NCBI GenBank assembly: GCA_029256665.1
Contig: JAQSXN010000599.1
Coordinates: 1 to 5,682, forward strand
DNA: 5,682 nt
DNA from: Paenibacillus sp.
GTDB lineage: Bacteria > Bacillota > Bacilli > Paenibacillales > Paenibacillaceae
Direction of reading: 5' to 3'
Translations under genes and position numbers: made by a program
Notes under the pieces: generated by a model
Database searches by the model: none
The model's input: only the letters and a program-made list of their open reading frames with translations
What the model was told of the DNA's origin: nothing
Shown: in pieces, positions 1-5,648 of the stretch
Position numbering within the stretch: the stretch's first letter is position 1
Layout: the number at the start of each line of letters is the position of its first letter

Positions 1-2
1 TG

Positions 3-1256
3 GAGCTGGAGAGAACCTTCGAGATTCATCGCAAGTTTTCGCGGCTGTTCCTGAACGGCGCCAGCATGTCCGACATCGCCCAGACGTTGACGGGCGTCAT
101 CCACCACCCCATTCTGATCCAAAATAACCGGCGCCAGATCGCCGGCTGGTCGGCCACGGCGCGTCAGTGGGCCACGTCCGCCGGGTTCCAATCGGAGCTG
201 CTGCAGCTATCCGTTCATCATGCCGCCGCGGACGGCAAATTGATCTATTGCGCCATGCAAAGCGGGGAGAAGCTGGGAATCTACCCGATTCACAGCTCCG
301 GCATGCTCAAAGGCTCCATCATCGTCATGCATACTGACGCCACGATCAATACGCCCGTTATGCCGCTTGAGCAGGCGGCCCAGATCATCGCGTACGAAAG
401 CATTAAGCAAGATGCGCTGCAGGAGGGCTCCAATCGTCTAAGGGAGGAGTTTTTCGGCGAATTGCTGGAGAACGAGCTTTCTTCGGTGGAGGAGATTATG
501 AAGAGAGGGGAGAAATACGGCTTGCCTTGCCAAGGGCAGCATTGGGTCGTCGTCTCGAAGCCGTTATCGCATACCTTCGACGGACTGTCCACCTTCCAAC
601 CGGAGCAGGCCCAGCTGGATCACTTAACGAACGAAATTCAAGCTTATCTCGAGGCGCGAGGGATCCGAGCCATCAGCACGACCAAAGGCGAGCACGTCGT
701 CCTCATTCTAAACTCCCCACAAGATACGCCTTTGGCCGGACAGGAGAGCGATTGGATCCGCATGCTGGAGCAGCTGCAGGAGCATCTCGGCAGCGGCAAG
801 GACAAATGGCTGATCGCGTGCGGCATCGGCAATCCGGCGGATCAGCTCGATCGGCTGCCCCGCGCTTATCAAGAAGCCTCGCAGGCGCTCCGGCACGGAC
901 TTCACCGCAATCGCGAGCCCTTCGTCGTCTCCTATCGCGTGCAGCAAGTGCCCGATCTGATTCGCCTGCTTCCTTACAATAAGCTGAGCGAATTTTATGT
1001 CAGCATTCTGAAGCATCTGGCTTACGCCAAGAACGAAGAGAGCCTGGAACTGCTCACGACGCTGGATACGTACCTGCAGCATAACTGCAACGTAAAAGAG
1101 ACGGCTACCGCGATGTTTTTGCATCGCAATACCGTCTTCTACCGATTGAACAAATGCGAGGCCATGCTTCACCTTTCGTTCAAAGACCCTATCGATCTGC
1201 TCAAACTCCGAATGGCCGTCATGATCCACCACATCCTTGCGGCTACGGAGAATTGA
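3..1256 (+). CDS. PucR/CdaR-family transcriptional regulator (5' end outside the window)
   Basis: DNA-binding regulator of the PucR family, which typically controls purine, allantoin or other nitrogen-compound catabolism. The reading frame is open to the left edge and reads ELERTFEIHRKFSRLFLNG before the internal Met at 66. This is a typical helix that follows the N-terminal PucR sensing domain, so the Met at 66 is not the real start and the sensing domain lies outside the window. 417 codons are visible. The central part resembles the degenerate GGDEF-like CdaR domain. The C-terminus (from about 1083) is a clear HTH_30 domain: ETATAMFLHRNTVFYRLNK followed by a DPIDLLKLRMA helix. The stop is TGA at 1254-1256. 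It converges on the four-gene catabolic operon and overlaps the deaminase gene's end by 14 nt, so it is the obvious candidate regulator of that operon. The family is secure. The target and effector are inferred from position only. Confidence 0.93.
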   Translation, partial: ELERTFEIHRKFSRLFLNGASMSDIAQTLTGVIHHPILIQNNRRQIAGWSATARQWATSAGFQSELLQLSVHHAAADGKLIYCAMQSGEKLGIYPIHSSGMLKGSIIVMHTDATINTPVMPLEQAAQIIAYESIKQDALQEGSNRLREEFFGELLENELSSVEEIMKRGEKYGLPCQGQHWVVVSKPLSHTFDGLSTFQPEQAQLDHLTNEIQAYLEARGIRAISTTKGEHVVLILNSPQDTPLAGQESDWIRMLEQLQEHLGSGKDKWLIACGIGNPADQLDRLPRAYQEASQALRHGLHRNREPFVVSYRVQQVPDLIRLLPYNKLSEFYVSILKHLAYAKNEESLELLTTLDTYLQHNCNVKETATAMFLHRNTVFYRLNKCEAMLHLSFKDPIDLLKLRMAVMIHHILAATEN

Positions 1257-2271
1257 GCGCGGCCGCCGTTTCGATCGAAACCGGGCGAGGCGCGTGCGCC
1301 AGCAGGACATCCGTCCGATCCGTCTCGTACGCGACCCGGCTTCCCAGCTCAGCCAGCCGCCTTGCGGCTTCCGCATCCGCGGGCTCCAGCGTCAGCATGT
1401 CCAGCAGAGCCCGCTGTTCGCCCGGTTCGTAGAACCGCTGCACGTAAGCCAGCAATTGGGCGTATTGCAGCATGTTCCCGCCGCCCAGCGGGTTGAACAA
1501 GTCGCCGATGTTGTCGCTGCCCATGCTAACGCGGATCCCCGACTGGATCAATTGCTTCGTGCGGGTGATCGCCCTTGTTGCAATGGCCGTCGGACAAGCG
1601 ATGACATGAAGGCCCGTGGAGGCGGCAAGCTCGATCGCCTTCTCGGCCTGCAAGTCCGGCACATTCGCAAGCGAATTGCAATGAATGGCGTATACTTTGC
1701 CCGCCCATCCCCGCTTCAGGCTCTCCTCCGCGATGAACGGCATGAGGAAATGCTCCGGCTTGCCGCTCTCGTCCGTATGAAATTCCAGCCATGGCGCTCC
1801 GTTTCGCTCCGCGATCTCGAACAACCGCCGGATATGCGCCTCTCCGTCCGAGTCGGTCAACGTATGGCCGCCGAGTCCGATTCTGCCCATGGCGAGCGCT
1901 TCCTCCAGCAGCTCCGCCGTTTCGGGGAATCGTTCGAAGCCCTCCTGATTGAAGGCCGTAATGTCGATGACCGCCTGCTTCGCGTAATCGCGACGCAAAT
2001 CCAACAGCGCTTCGATCCCTTTAAGCCCAACTAGCGGATCGACGTCCACATGCGTGCGGATATACGTCGTTCCGTACCGAAGCATGGACTGCAGAGCCGC
2101 CTCCGCGCGGTCGTAAATATTTTGTTTGGTGAACTTGGCTTTATGCTCCCTGGTCCACCCTCCGCGAACGGCCGGCGGGGCGTCGGCGTAGGCCACGCCG
2201 GGGACGAGCATGCCTTTGTCCAGATGGGCATGCTCGTTCGCTAAGCCGCGCGTGCTCCATGGCTGCGTCAT
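1243..2271 (-). CDS. Cytosine deaminase/AtzC-like amidohydrolase (compact form)
   Basis: 342-aa metal-dependent amidohydrolase of the CodA/AtzC type, expected to hydrolyse an exocyclic amino group (or a ring C-N bond) of a pyrimidine- or triazine-like heterocycle in the cytoplasm. Compared from memory with E. coli cytosine deaminase, the centre is complete: HAHLDK (H14, H16), AFNQEG (Q109, matching the ring-binding Gln), FHTDE (H165, and E168 as proton shuttle), IHCNSL (H197) and GSDN (metal ligand D253). NPLGGGNMLQ follows. N254 stands where CodA has a second Asp known to affect specificity. I chose the ATG at 2271 because it overlaps the preceding stop as ATGA and has an AAGGGGGG Shine-Dalgarno 8 nt upstream. 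The frame extends upstream to 2361, but that part is Gly/Arg-rich and shadows the upstream gene. Only about 13 residues precede the HxH motif, against about 60 in CodA, and the C-terminus is also short, so the usual flanking beta-sandwich appears absent. True substrate unknown. Confidence 0.85.
   Translation of the reverse strand: MTQPWSTRGLANEHAHLDKGMLVPGVAYADAPPAVRGGWTREHKAKFTKQNIYDRAEAALQSMLRYGTTYIRTHVDVDPLVGLKGIEALLDLRRDYAKQAVIDITAFNQEGFERFPETAELLEEALAMGRIGLGGHTLTDSDGEAHIRRLFEIAERNGAPWLEFHTDESGKPEHFLMPFIAEESLKRGWAGKVYAIHCNSLANVPDLQAEKAIELAASTGLHVIACPTAIATRAITRTKQLIQSGIRVSMGSDNIGDLFNPLGGGNMLQYAQLLAYVQRFYEPGEQRALLDMLTLEPADAEAARRLAELGSRVAYETDRTDVLLAHAPRPVSIETAAALNSP
1268..1281. repeat. 14-bp perfect palindrome GTTTCGATCGAAAC
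   Basis: This is a perfect inverted repeat 11 nt downstream of the regulator's stop codon and inside the last codons of the deaminase gene. In RNA it can form a GTTTC/GAAAC stem with a GATC loop, extendable by CC/GG across a one-base bulge. No T-run follows on either strand, so it is not a standard intrinsic terminator. It may still serve as the 3' boundary of the regulator transcript or be a protein-binding site. No other terminator is visible between the two convergent genes. Confidence 0.4.
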
Positions 2272-3251
2272 CCCGCCGTCCCCCCTTCCGCCGCGGCTTC
2301 CGCAACGACCGCGATCAGATTCGCCCCTCGCGGCCCCTGGTGCTCGGAACCCGCGGAACACAGAATGGCCGCATCGCCGACCAATCCTCCCACGACGGCA
2401 TGCGCCACCGCTTTGGCGACGATTCCGCTATGCATGCTTAACGCGTCCGAATGGATGGTATGCCGTTGTCCGCGAATATGGGAGAGCGCGTCGGCTCCGG
2501 CATTGACGAACACTTGCCGCACTCGCTTCCGGTCGCTCTCCGCCAGCACGGGCCGAACCGGCATCCCCATCTCGTCGAATACCCGGTACAGGCCCGACAA
2601 GTCGAAGCTGTCCCTCATGACGCCGGACGATACGACCAGCGGACTGTCGGCGCCCTCCTTATTGCCCATGACGATGACGCGGACCGCGGTCTGCTCCCCG
2701 CCGGCGGATACCGACGTGCGAAGCGAATACAGGTCGTGGTCGCCGTTGATGGCTTCCTCGGAAATCCGGTCCCTGTCGATCTCTTGCAGCGCGACGCCGG
2801 AGCCTAGGGCCGAAGCCGCTTTCGAACGGTTCCCTCCTACCCCCCACGGACATTTGATCTCGACGCAGTGGACATCCTCCAGTCTATCGATGCCCGCGTC
2901 GGCCATCGCTTCCCGAACGGTCGCCGCCGTCACGTCGACTTGAACGGCCGTTCCCGAAGACGAATCCCGGCGAACGAACAACGTATAATGCGGACTCATC
3001 AGACCTCCCGTTTTTCCGATCATCATCATCGGGATCCGGTCGAAAATTTCCTCATGCGACCATCCCAGATAGGATTCCAGCAGCACCTGGAAAGCAAGCG
3101 TGCTATATCCCCGGGCATAACCGTCCCCCTCCGTCTGCGCGATAATCCCTTTAATATGCTGAGCTTGAATATCACCGGCCTTCAGCAGCTTCTCCAGCTC
3201 GCTCACATCGCCCGGATGCGCCATACCCAATCTGATAATTTCATGCCGCAC
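2268..3251 (-). CDS. Ring-opening amidohydrolase (cyanuric acid hydrolase/barbiturase family)
   Basis: 327-aa member of the family that hydrolyses a cyclic imide or ureide bond in cyanuric acid or barbiturate. The fold is built from three related domains with the active site at the pseudo-threefold axis. Family motifs are clear: QTEGDG near residue 40, MSPHYTLF (85-92), IKCP (K133), KAASALG (S147), SGVMRDSFD near 210, RGQRHTIHSD (260-269) and GSEHQGPRG (301-309). K133/S147 match the Lys-Ser pair taken as catalytic in AtzD. The other two family Lys are replaced (Q39, N250), and the Ser expected in the first domain is I78. The protein is about 35 residues shorter than AtzD, with the gap between IKCP and the ASALG serine much reduced. 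The start is GTG at 3251, with AAGGG 10 nt upstream. The two ATGs nearby are in other frames. The stop overlaps the deaminase start (ATGA), implying translational coupling. I see neither a cyanuric-acid- nor a barbiturate-specific signature. Confidence 0.88.
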   Translation of the reverse strand: MRHEIIRLGMAHPGDVSELEKLLKAGDIQAQHIKGIIAQTEGDGYARGYSTLAFQVLLESYLGWSHEEIFDRIPMMMIGKTGGLMSPHYTLFVRRDSSSGTAVQVDVTAATVREAMADAGIDRLEDVHCVEIKCPWGVGGNRSKAASALGSGVALQEIDRDRISEEAINGDHDLYSLRTSVSAGGEQTAVRVIVMGNKEGADSPLVVSSGVMRDSFDLSGLYRVFDEMGMPVRPVLAESDRKRVRQVFVNAGADALSHIRGQRHTIHSDALSMHSGIVAKAVAHAVVGGLVGDAAILCSAGSEHQGPRGANLIAVVAEAAAEGGTAG

Positions 3252-3379
3252 GTTAATCCATCCCTTCTTCTTCGTCTATTAGCGGCGGACCGCCGTCTAC
3301 ACTCATCATAATTCGATCACGCAAAGCCAACCATGGACCCCCTGCACAAATCTAGCGCCTTAATCTTATTCACGGATAT
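3252..3379 (-). other. 128-nt gap between the FAH gene and the ring-opening hydrolase gene
   Basis: This is the only sizeable gap inside the operon. It holds the ring-opening gene's Shine-Dalgarno (3262-3266), a short GC palindrome (3283-3295) and an 18-codon acidic reading frame on the - strand (3309-3253, MMSVDGGPPLIDEEEGMD). That frame stops 1 nt before the GTG. It has no Shine-Dalgarno of its own, although its frame stays open upstream to a TAG (about 32 codons, with possible TTG starts). I see no convincing promoter or intrinsic terminator here. It may be a leader peptide, a remnant of a lost gene or plain spacer; I cannot tell. Confidence 0.4.
3283..3295. repeat. Palindrome CGGCGG-A-CCGCCG
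   Basis: This is a perfect inverted repeat with 6-nt arms around a single central A, in the gap upstream of the ring-opening hydrolase GTG. In RNA it could form a short hairpin of five G-C pairs with a 3-nt loop. It lies roughly 30 nt upstream of the start codon and lacks a following T-run, so it is not an intrinsic terminator. A processing site, mRNA stabiliser or protein-binding site are possibilities only. Chance is reasonable in GC-rich DNA. Confidence 0.35.
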
Positions 3380-4237
3380 TTACCGCACCGGGTTCTGCAA
3401 AGCCTTGAAGCCGTCGATGCGGCATTCCACCCGATCGCCTTGCCGAATGACCGCCGCCCCCGGCGTCCCCGTCAGAATGACGTCGCCCGGCAGCAGCGTC
3501 ATGAATTTGGAATGAAAGGATACGAGCCACTCGGGCTGAAAGCGCATGAGAGCGGTTCGCTTGCATGACACGACTTCCCCGTTCAGCACCGTCGATACGG
3601 CGAGCAGCGACACATCGCCGATCTCGTCCGGCGTCAGCAGCTCCGGCCCGAAGCTGAAGAACGTGTCGAAGCTCTTGGAGCGAGTCAAATAACGGGGATT
3701 GCGCGCATGAATATCGTCGGCTCCCATATCCAATACCGTCGTATACCCCGCTATGAAAGAAGCGGCATCCCGCTCCTCCACGTCCCGGCAAGTTCGTCCG
3801 ACGACGATCGCCAGCTCGGCCTCCGCGATGACCCGCTCGGATTGCGGCGGGATGACGATGGCATCGCCATAGCCGATCAGGCTGGTATCCGGCTTCATAA
3901 AGCCGACGGGCTCCTCGCCGCGGTCCACGGCCGCAAGCGCCTCTTCGTCGGCCGTATAGTTGAAGCCGACTCCCCATATCTTCCTAGGATGCCGGTACAA
4001 CGGAGCATACTTCGCCTCCTCTTCCGCGAGCGTCTCCGGCACGGGAGTAACGTTCACCGGCAACTCCCCGTACCAAGCACGGAACCGTTCCCACTCCCCG
4101 TCTTGGAGCAATCGGAACAGATCGGTGCTCCATTGTTTGCCGTAGGCACGGTTCAACGTCTCGACGAGCACGATTCCTTGCGGCGCGACAATGCCCAGCG
4201 TTTGCCTGTTATCGATGCTTACGGTTACGAATTTCAT
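3380..4237 (-). CDS. Fumarylacetoacetate hydrolase (FAH) family protein
   Basis: 285-aa FAH-fold protein. Characterised relatives use a divalent metal to hydrolyse, decarboxylate, hydrate or isomerise keto-acid and dicarboxylic-acid substrates. The C-terminal FAH domain is clear: the metal-binding ExE motif in AEAELAIVVG (E139, E141), the third ligand D175 in ADDIHARN (family NDxTARD), K115 in GFMKPDTS, K188 in TRSKSFDTF and LTGTPGAA (255-262). An N-terminal region (about 1-85) resembles the small domain of HpaG/FAHD-type enzymes. In IWGVGFNYTADEEAL the position of the usual catalytic His (NYxxH) is D97, and the following Glu position is A100. The start at 4237 begins MKFVTVSID and has AAGGAG 11 nt upstream. 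Going further upstream would run through the amidase stop region. It sits 32 nt after the amidase gene, so the two are very probably co-transcribed. Its reaction is unknown. A carbon-skeleton step after ring opening is an inference. Confidence 0.88.
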   Translation of the reverse strand: MKFVTVSIDNRQTLGIVAPQGIVLVETLNRAYGKQWSTDLFRLLQDGEWERFRAWYGELPVNVTPVPETLAEEEAKYAPLYRHPRKIWGVGFNYTADEEALAAVDRGEEPVGFMKPDTSLIGYGDAIVIPPQSERVIAEAELAIVVGRTCRDVEERDAASFIAGYTTVLDMGADDIHARNPRYLTRSKSFDTFFSFGPELLTPDEIGDVSLLAVSTVLNGEVVSCKRTALMRFQPEWLVSFHSKFMTLLPGDVILTGTPGAAVIRQGDRVECRIDGFKALQNPVR

Positions 4238-4269
4238 ATCGGACGACACTCCTTCTCTTATATGGACTA

Positions 4270-5523
4270 CTAGTGGCTCGCAACCGGCAACCCGACCGCT
4301 TCTTCCACGCCTCCCAACCACCGAAGCAAACGCAGGTCCTGGCCCGGTCCCGCTATGAACGACAACCCCACGGGCATCCCCTCATGCTCCAGCCAAGGAA
4401 CCGTAACCTGCGGCAAACCGGCCAGACCGGCAGGACAGCATAGCTGCATCGTCTTCGTCCGTCTTTGCTCGACTTCCTCTCCCGCCAGGCCGATACGCGG
4501 CGCAATGCCGGGCGTCGAAGGAACGACCAGCACCGTATCATGTCCCAGCCATTCCGCCAATCTGGTCTCGATCGACGCTTTGAACGCCCGGGCCTCCTTC
4601 GCCGCCGCTTGATCAATGGTGCTGCTCCATCTGAACCTTGCGGCCACATCCGCCGCAAAGGACGGCCGGTTCCGCTCGATCCAATCCCCATGCGTTCGCC
4701 AAATATCAAAGCCTTGGACTTGGCGGAATGCGTGCAGCCAGGCTCCCAATCCCTCCTCCGCCAGCACTCTCTCTTCATGAACCGCTTCGATGCCTCGCAG
4801 CTTTTCCCGTACGGACCGGGCGCCAACCTCGATCTCGCGATCCAGAAGCGCCCACATGTCGGATGGCCAGATCAGCTTCGTTATCGCCGTTTGACCGGCC
4901 GTTGGACCCACCGTTTCCCGAGGTCGGTACGTAGCCCCCTCTTGCAGAAGGACCTCCCCGACCTGCGTTAATACCGATAGAGACCTTGCCATCCAACCCG
5001 CCGTATCCACCGCGGGGGCAAGCGGTATGATGCCTTGCATCGGGATTCGTCCATACGTCGGCCTCATGCCGTATATCCCGCAATAGCTTGCCGGCACCCT
5101 TACCGAGCCGGCCGTATCGGTACCCATGGCAAAGTCGACCAGACCCGAAGCCACCGCGACCGCGGAGCCGCTGGAAGAGCCTCCGGGGATACGCTGCGGC
5201 GCCCGCGGATTGACGGGCGTGCCGTAATGTTCGTTTTCGCCGTTTAATCCGAACATCAACTCATCCGTATGCGTCGCCCCGATCAGCCTTGCTCCTTGCT
5301 CTAACAGCATGATAACCGTTGCCGCATGTTCCGCCGAAGGCGCATGCGTCCTTTTCCAATCCGGGTTGCCCGCCCCCGGCGCATGCCCCCGGATATCGTA
5401 GACATCCTTTACCGCGAATTGCAGCCCCTGCAGAGCTCCTCCCCTGTCGAGGGGCAGATCGAGCAAGTCCAAGCCCTCCGTTCGAACAAACGCATTCCAG
5501 TCATCCTTCCATTCCATCTGCAT
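4270..5523 (-). CDS. Amidase-signature hydrolase, AMI1-like
   Basis: 417-aa cytoplasmic amidase of the amidase-signature family, which hydrolyses linear amides to acid plus ammonia or amine using a Ser-cisSer-Lys triad. The triad is visible: K39 in FAVKDVYD, cis-Ser S116 in PGGSSSGSAVAVASG and nucleophile S140 in GTDTAGSVRVPASYCG. Further motifs, GAGNPDWKRTH (residues 50-60) and NGENEHYGTPVNP (94-106), resemble plant AMI1 (indole-3-acetamide hydrolase) and related bacterial amidases more than AtzE or AtzF as I recall them. The C-terminal part includes VLVVPSTPGIAP and GLAGLPQVTVPW, and there is no extra domain. The ATG at 5523 lies after a purine-rich stretch (GAGAGGGAAGGG). A second in-frame ATG at 5517 is better spaced from AAGGG and could be the real start, changing only two residues. 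It is the first gene of the operon and presumably acts on a product of the ring-opening enzyme, but sequence alone does not give its substrate. Confidence 0.9.
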   Translation of the reverse strand: MQMEWKDDWNAFVRTEGLDLLDLPLDRGGALQGLQFAVKDVYDIRGHAPGAGNPDWKRTHAPSAEHAATVIMLLEQGARLIGATHTDELMFGLNGENEHYGTPVNPRAPQRIPGGSSSGSAVAVASGLVDFAMGTDTAGSVRVPASYCGIYGMRPTYGRIPMQGIIPLAPAVDTAGWMARSLSVLTQVGEVLLQEGATYRPRETVGPTAGQTAITKLIWPSDMWALLDREIEVGARSVREKLRGIEAVHEERVLAEEGLGAWLHAFRQVQGFDIWRTHGDWIERNRPSFAADVAARFRWSSTIDQAAAKEARAFKASIETRLAEWLGHDTVLVVPSTPGIAPRIGLAGEEVEQRRTKTMQLCCPAGLAGLPQVTVPWLEHEGMPVGLSFIAGPGQDLRLLRWLGGVEEAVGLPVASH

Positions 5524-5553
5524 CCCTTCCCTCTCACGCCCCTTATGCTCTTC

Positions 5554-5559
5554 ATTATA
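5554..5559 (-). promoter_or_regulatory. Candidate -10 element (TATAAT) for the amidase operon
   Basis: A perfect sigma-A -10 hexamer reads leftward 30 nt upstream of the amidase ATG. This would give a short leader of roughly 20-25 nt. No good -35 hexamer lies 16-18 nt upstream, where the sequence is around ATGTAT. That is what one expects of a promoter needing an activator, and PucR-type proteins often activate. It lies downstream of the terminator at 5597-5646, so the operon should be transcribed independently of the preceding gene. Confidence 0.5.
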
Positions 5560-5574
5560 GATTTCAAGTTATAG
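5555..5574. repeat. Direct repeat TTATAG x2 at the operon promoter
   Basis: TTATAG occurs at 5555-5560 and again at 5569-5574, a 14-nt period. One copy overlaps the candidate -10. On the - strand this reads CTATAA twice with CTTGAAAT between. Spacing greater than one helical turn and overlap with the promoter make it a possible regulator-binding site, but the short AT-rich repeat could be chance. Confidence 0.25.
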
Positions 5575-5596
5575 GCATACATTGGGGGCCACGACC

Positions 5597-5646
5597 AAAA
5601 AACGGCATAAAAAATATAGCTGCTGCCCAAAGGCAAGCGGCTATAT
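5597..5646 (-). terminator. Intrinsic terminator for the gene preceding the operon
   Basis: On the - strand, ATATAGCCGCTTGCC (5646-5632) pairs with GGCAGCAGCTATAT (5627-5614) through one wobble pair and one bulge, around a 4-nt loop. Six T residues follow at once (5614-5609), and a second run of six T lies at 5602-5597. This is a typical Rho-independent terminator for leftward transcription. It sits 2 nt after a possible stop codon at 5649-5651, so it most likely ends a gene entering from the right edge. An attenuator role for the amidase operon is possible if a promoter exists further upstream. Confidence 0.75.
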
Positions 5647-5648
5647 GG

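Noticed and set aside
708..1376. 222-codon - strand frame opposite the regulator
   Set aside because: It is antisense to the PucR HTH and central domains and its product has no family features. It would also cross the deaminase gene's end in another frame.
1237..2034. 265-codon open frame on the + strand opposite the deaminase gene
   Set aside because: It is rich in Arg and has no recognisable motif. It lies wholly antisense to a gene with a complete amidohydrolase metal centre, and open antisense frames are common in GC-rich DNA.
2272..2361. Deaminase start at the upstream ATG (2361), adding 30 residues
   Set aside because: The extension is Gly/Arg-rich shadow coding of the ring-opening gene's 3' end. 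The ATGA overlap with a strong Shine-Dalgarno at 2280-2287 fits 2271 better, and the extension does not resemble the missing beta-sandwich strands.
2365..2943. 192-codon + strand frame opposite the ring-opening hydrolase
   Set aside because: It has a Ser/Thr/Pro-rich low-complexity composition typical of an antisense shadow, and no start context.
3366..3977. 203-codon - strand frame overlapping the FAH gene
   Set aside because: It is Arg/Gly-rich and out of frame with the FAH gene, which shows ordered family motifs across the same stretch.
4238..4321. FAH gene start at 4321, overlapping the amidase end
   Set aside because: The added residues are Arg/Gly-rich and read through the amidase's last codons in another frame. 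AAGGAG at 4249-4254 supports the ATG at 4237.
5575..5593. Sigma-54-like promoter (TGGCCC... with a downstream GC)
   Set aside because: The GG and GC elements are about 2 nt too far apart and the TTGC part is absent. A sigma-A -10 lies just downstream.
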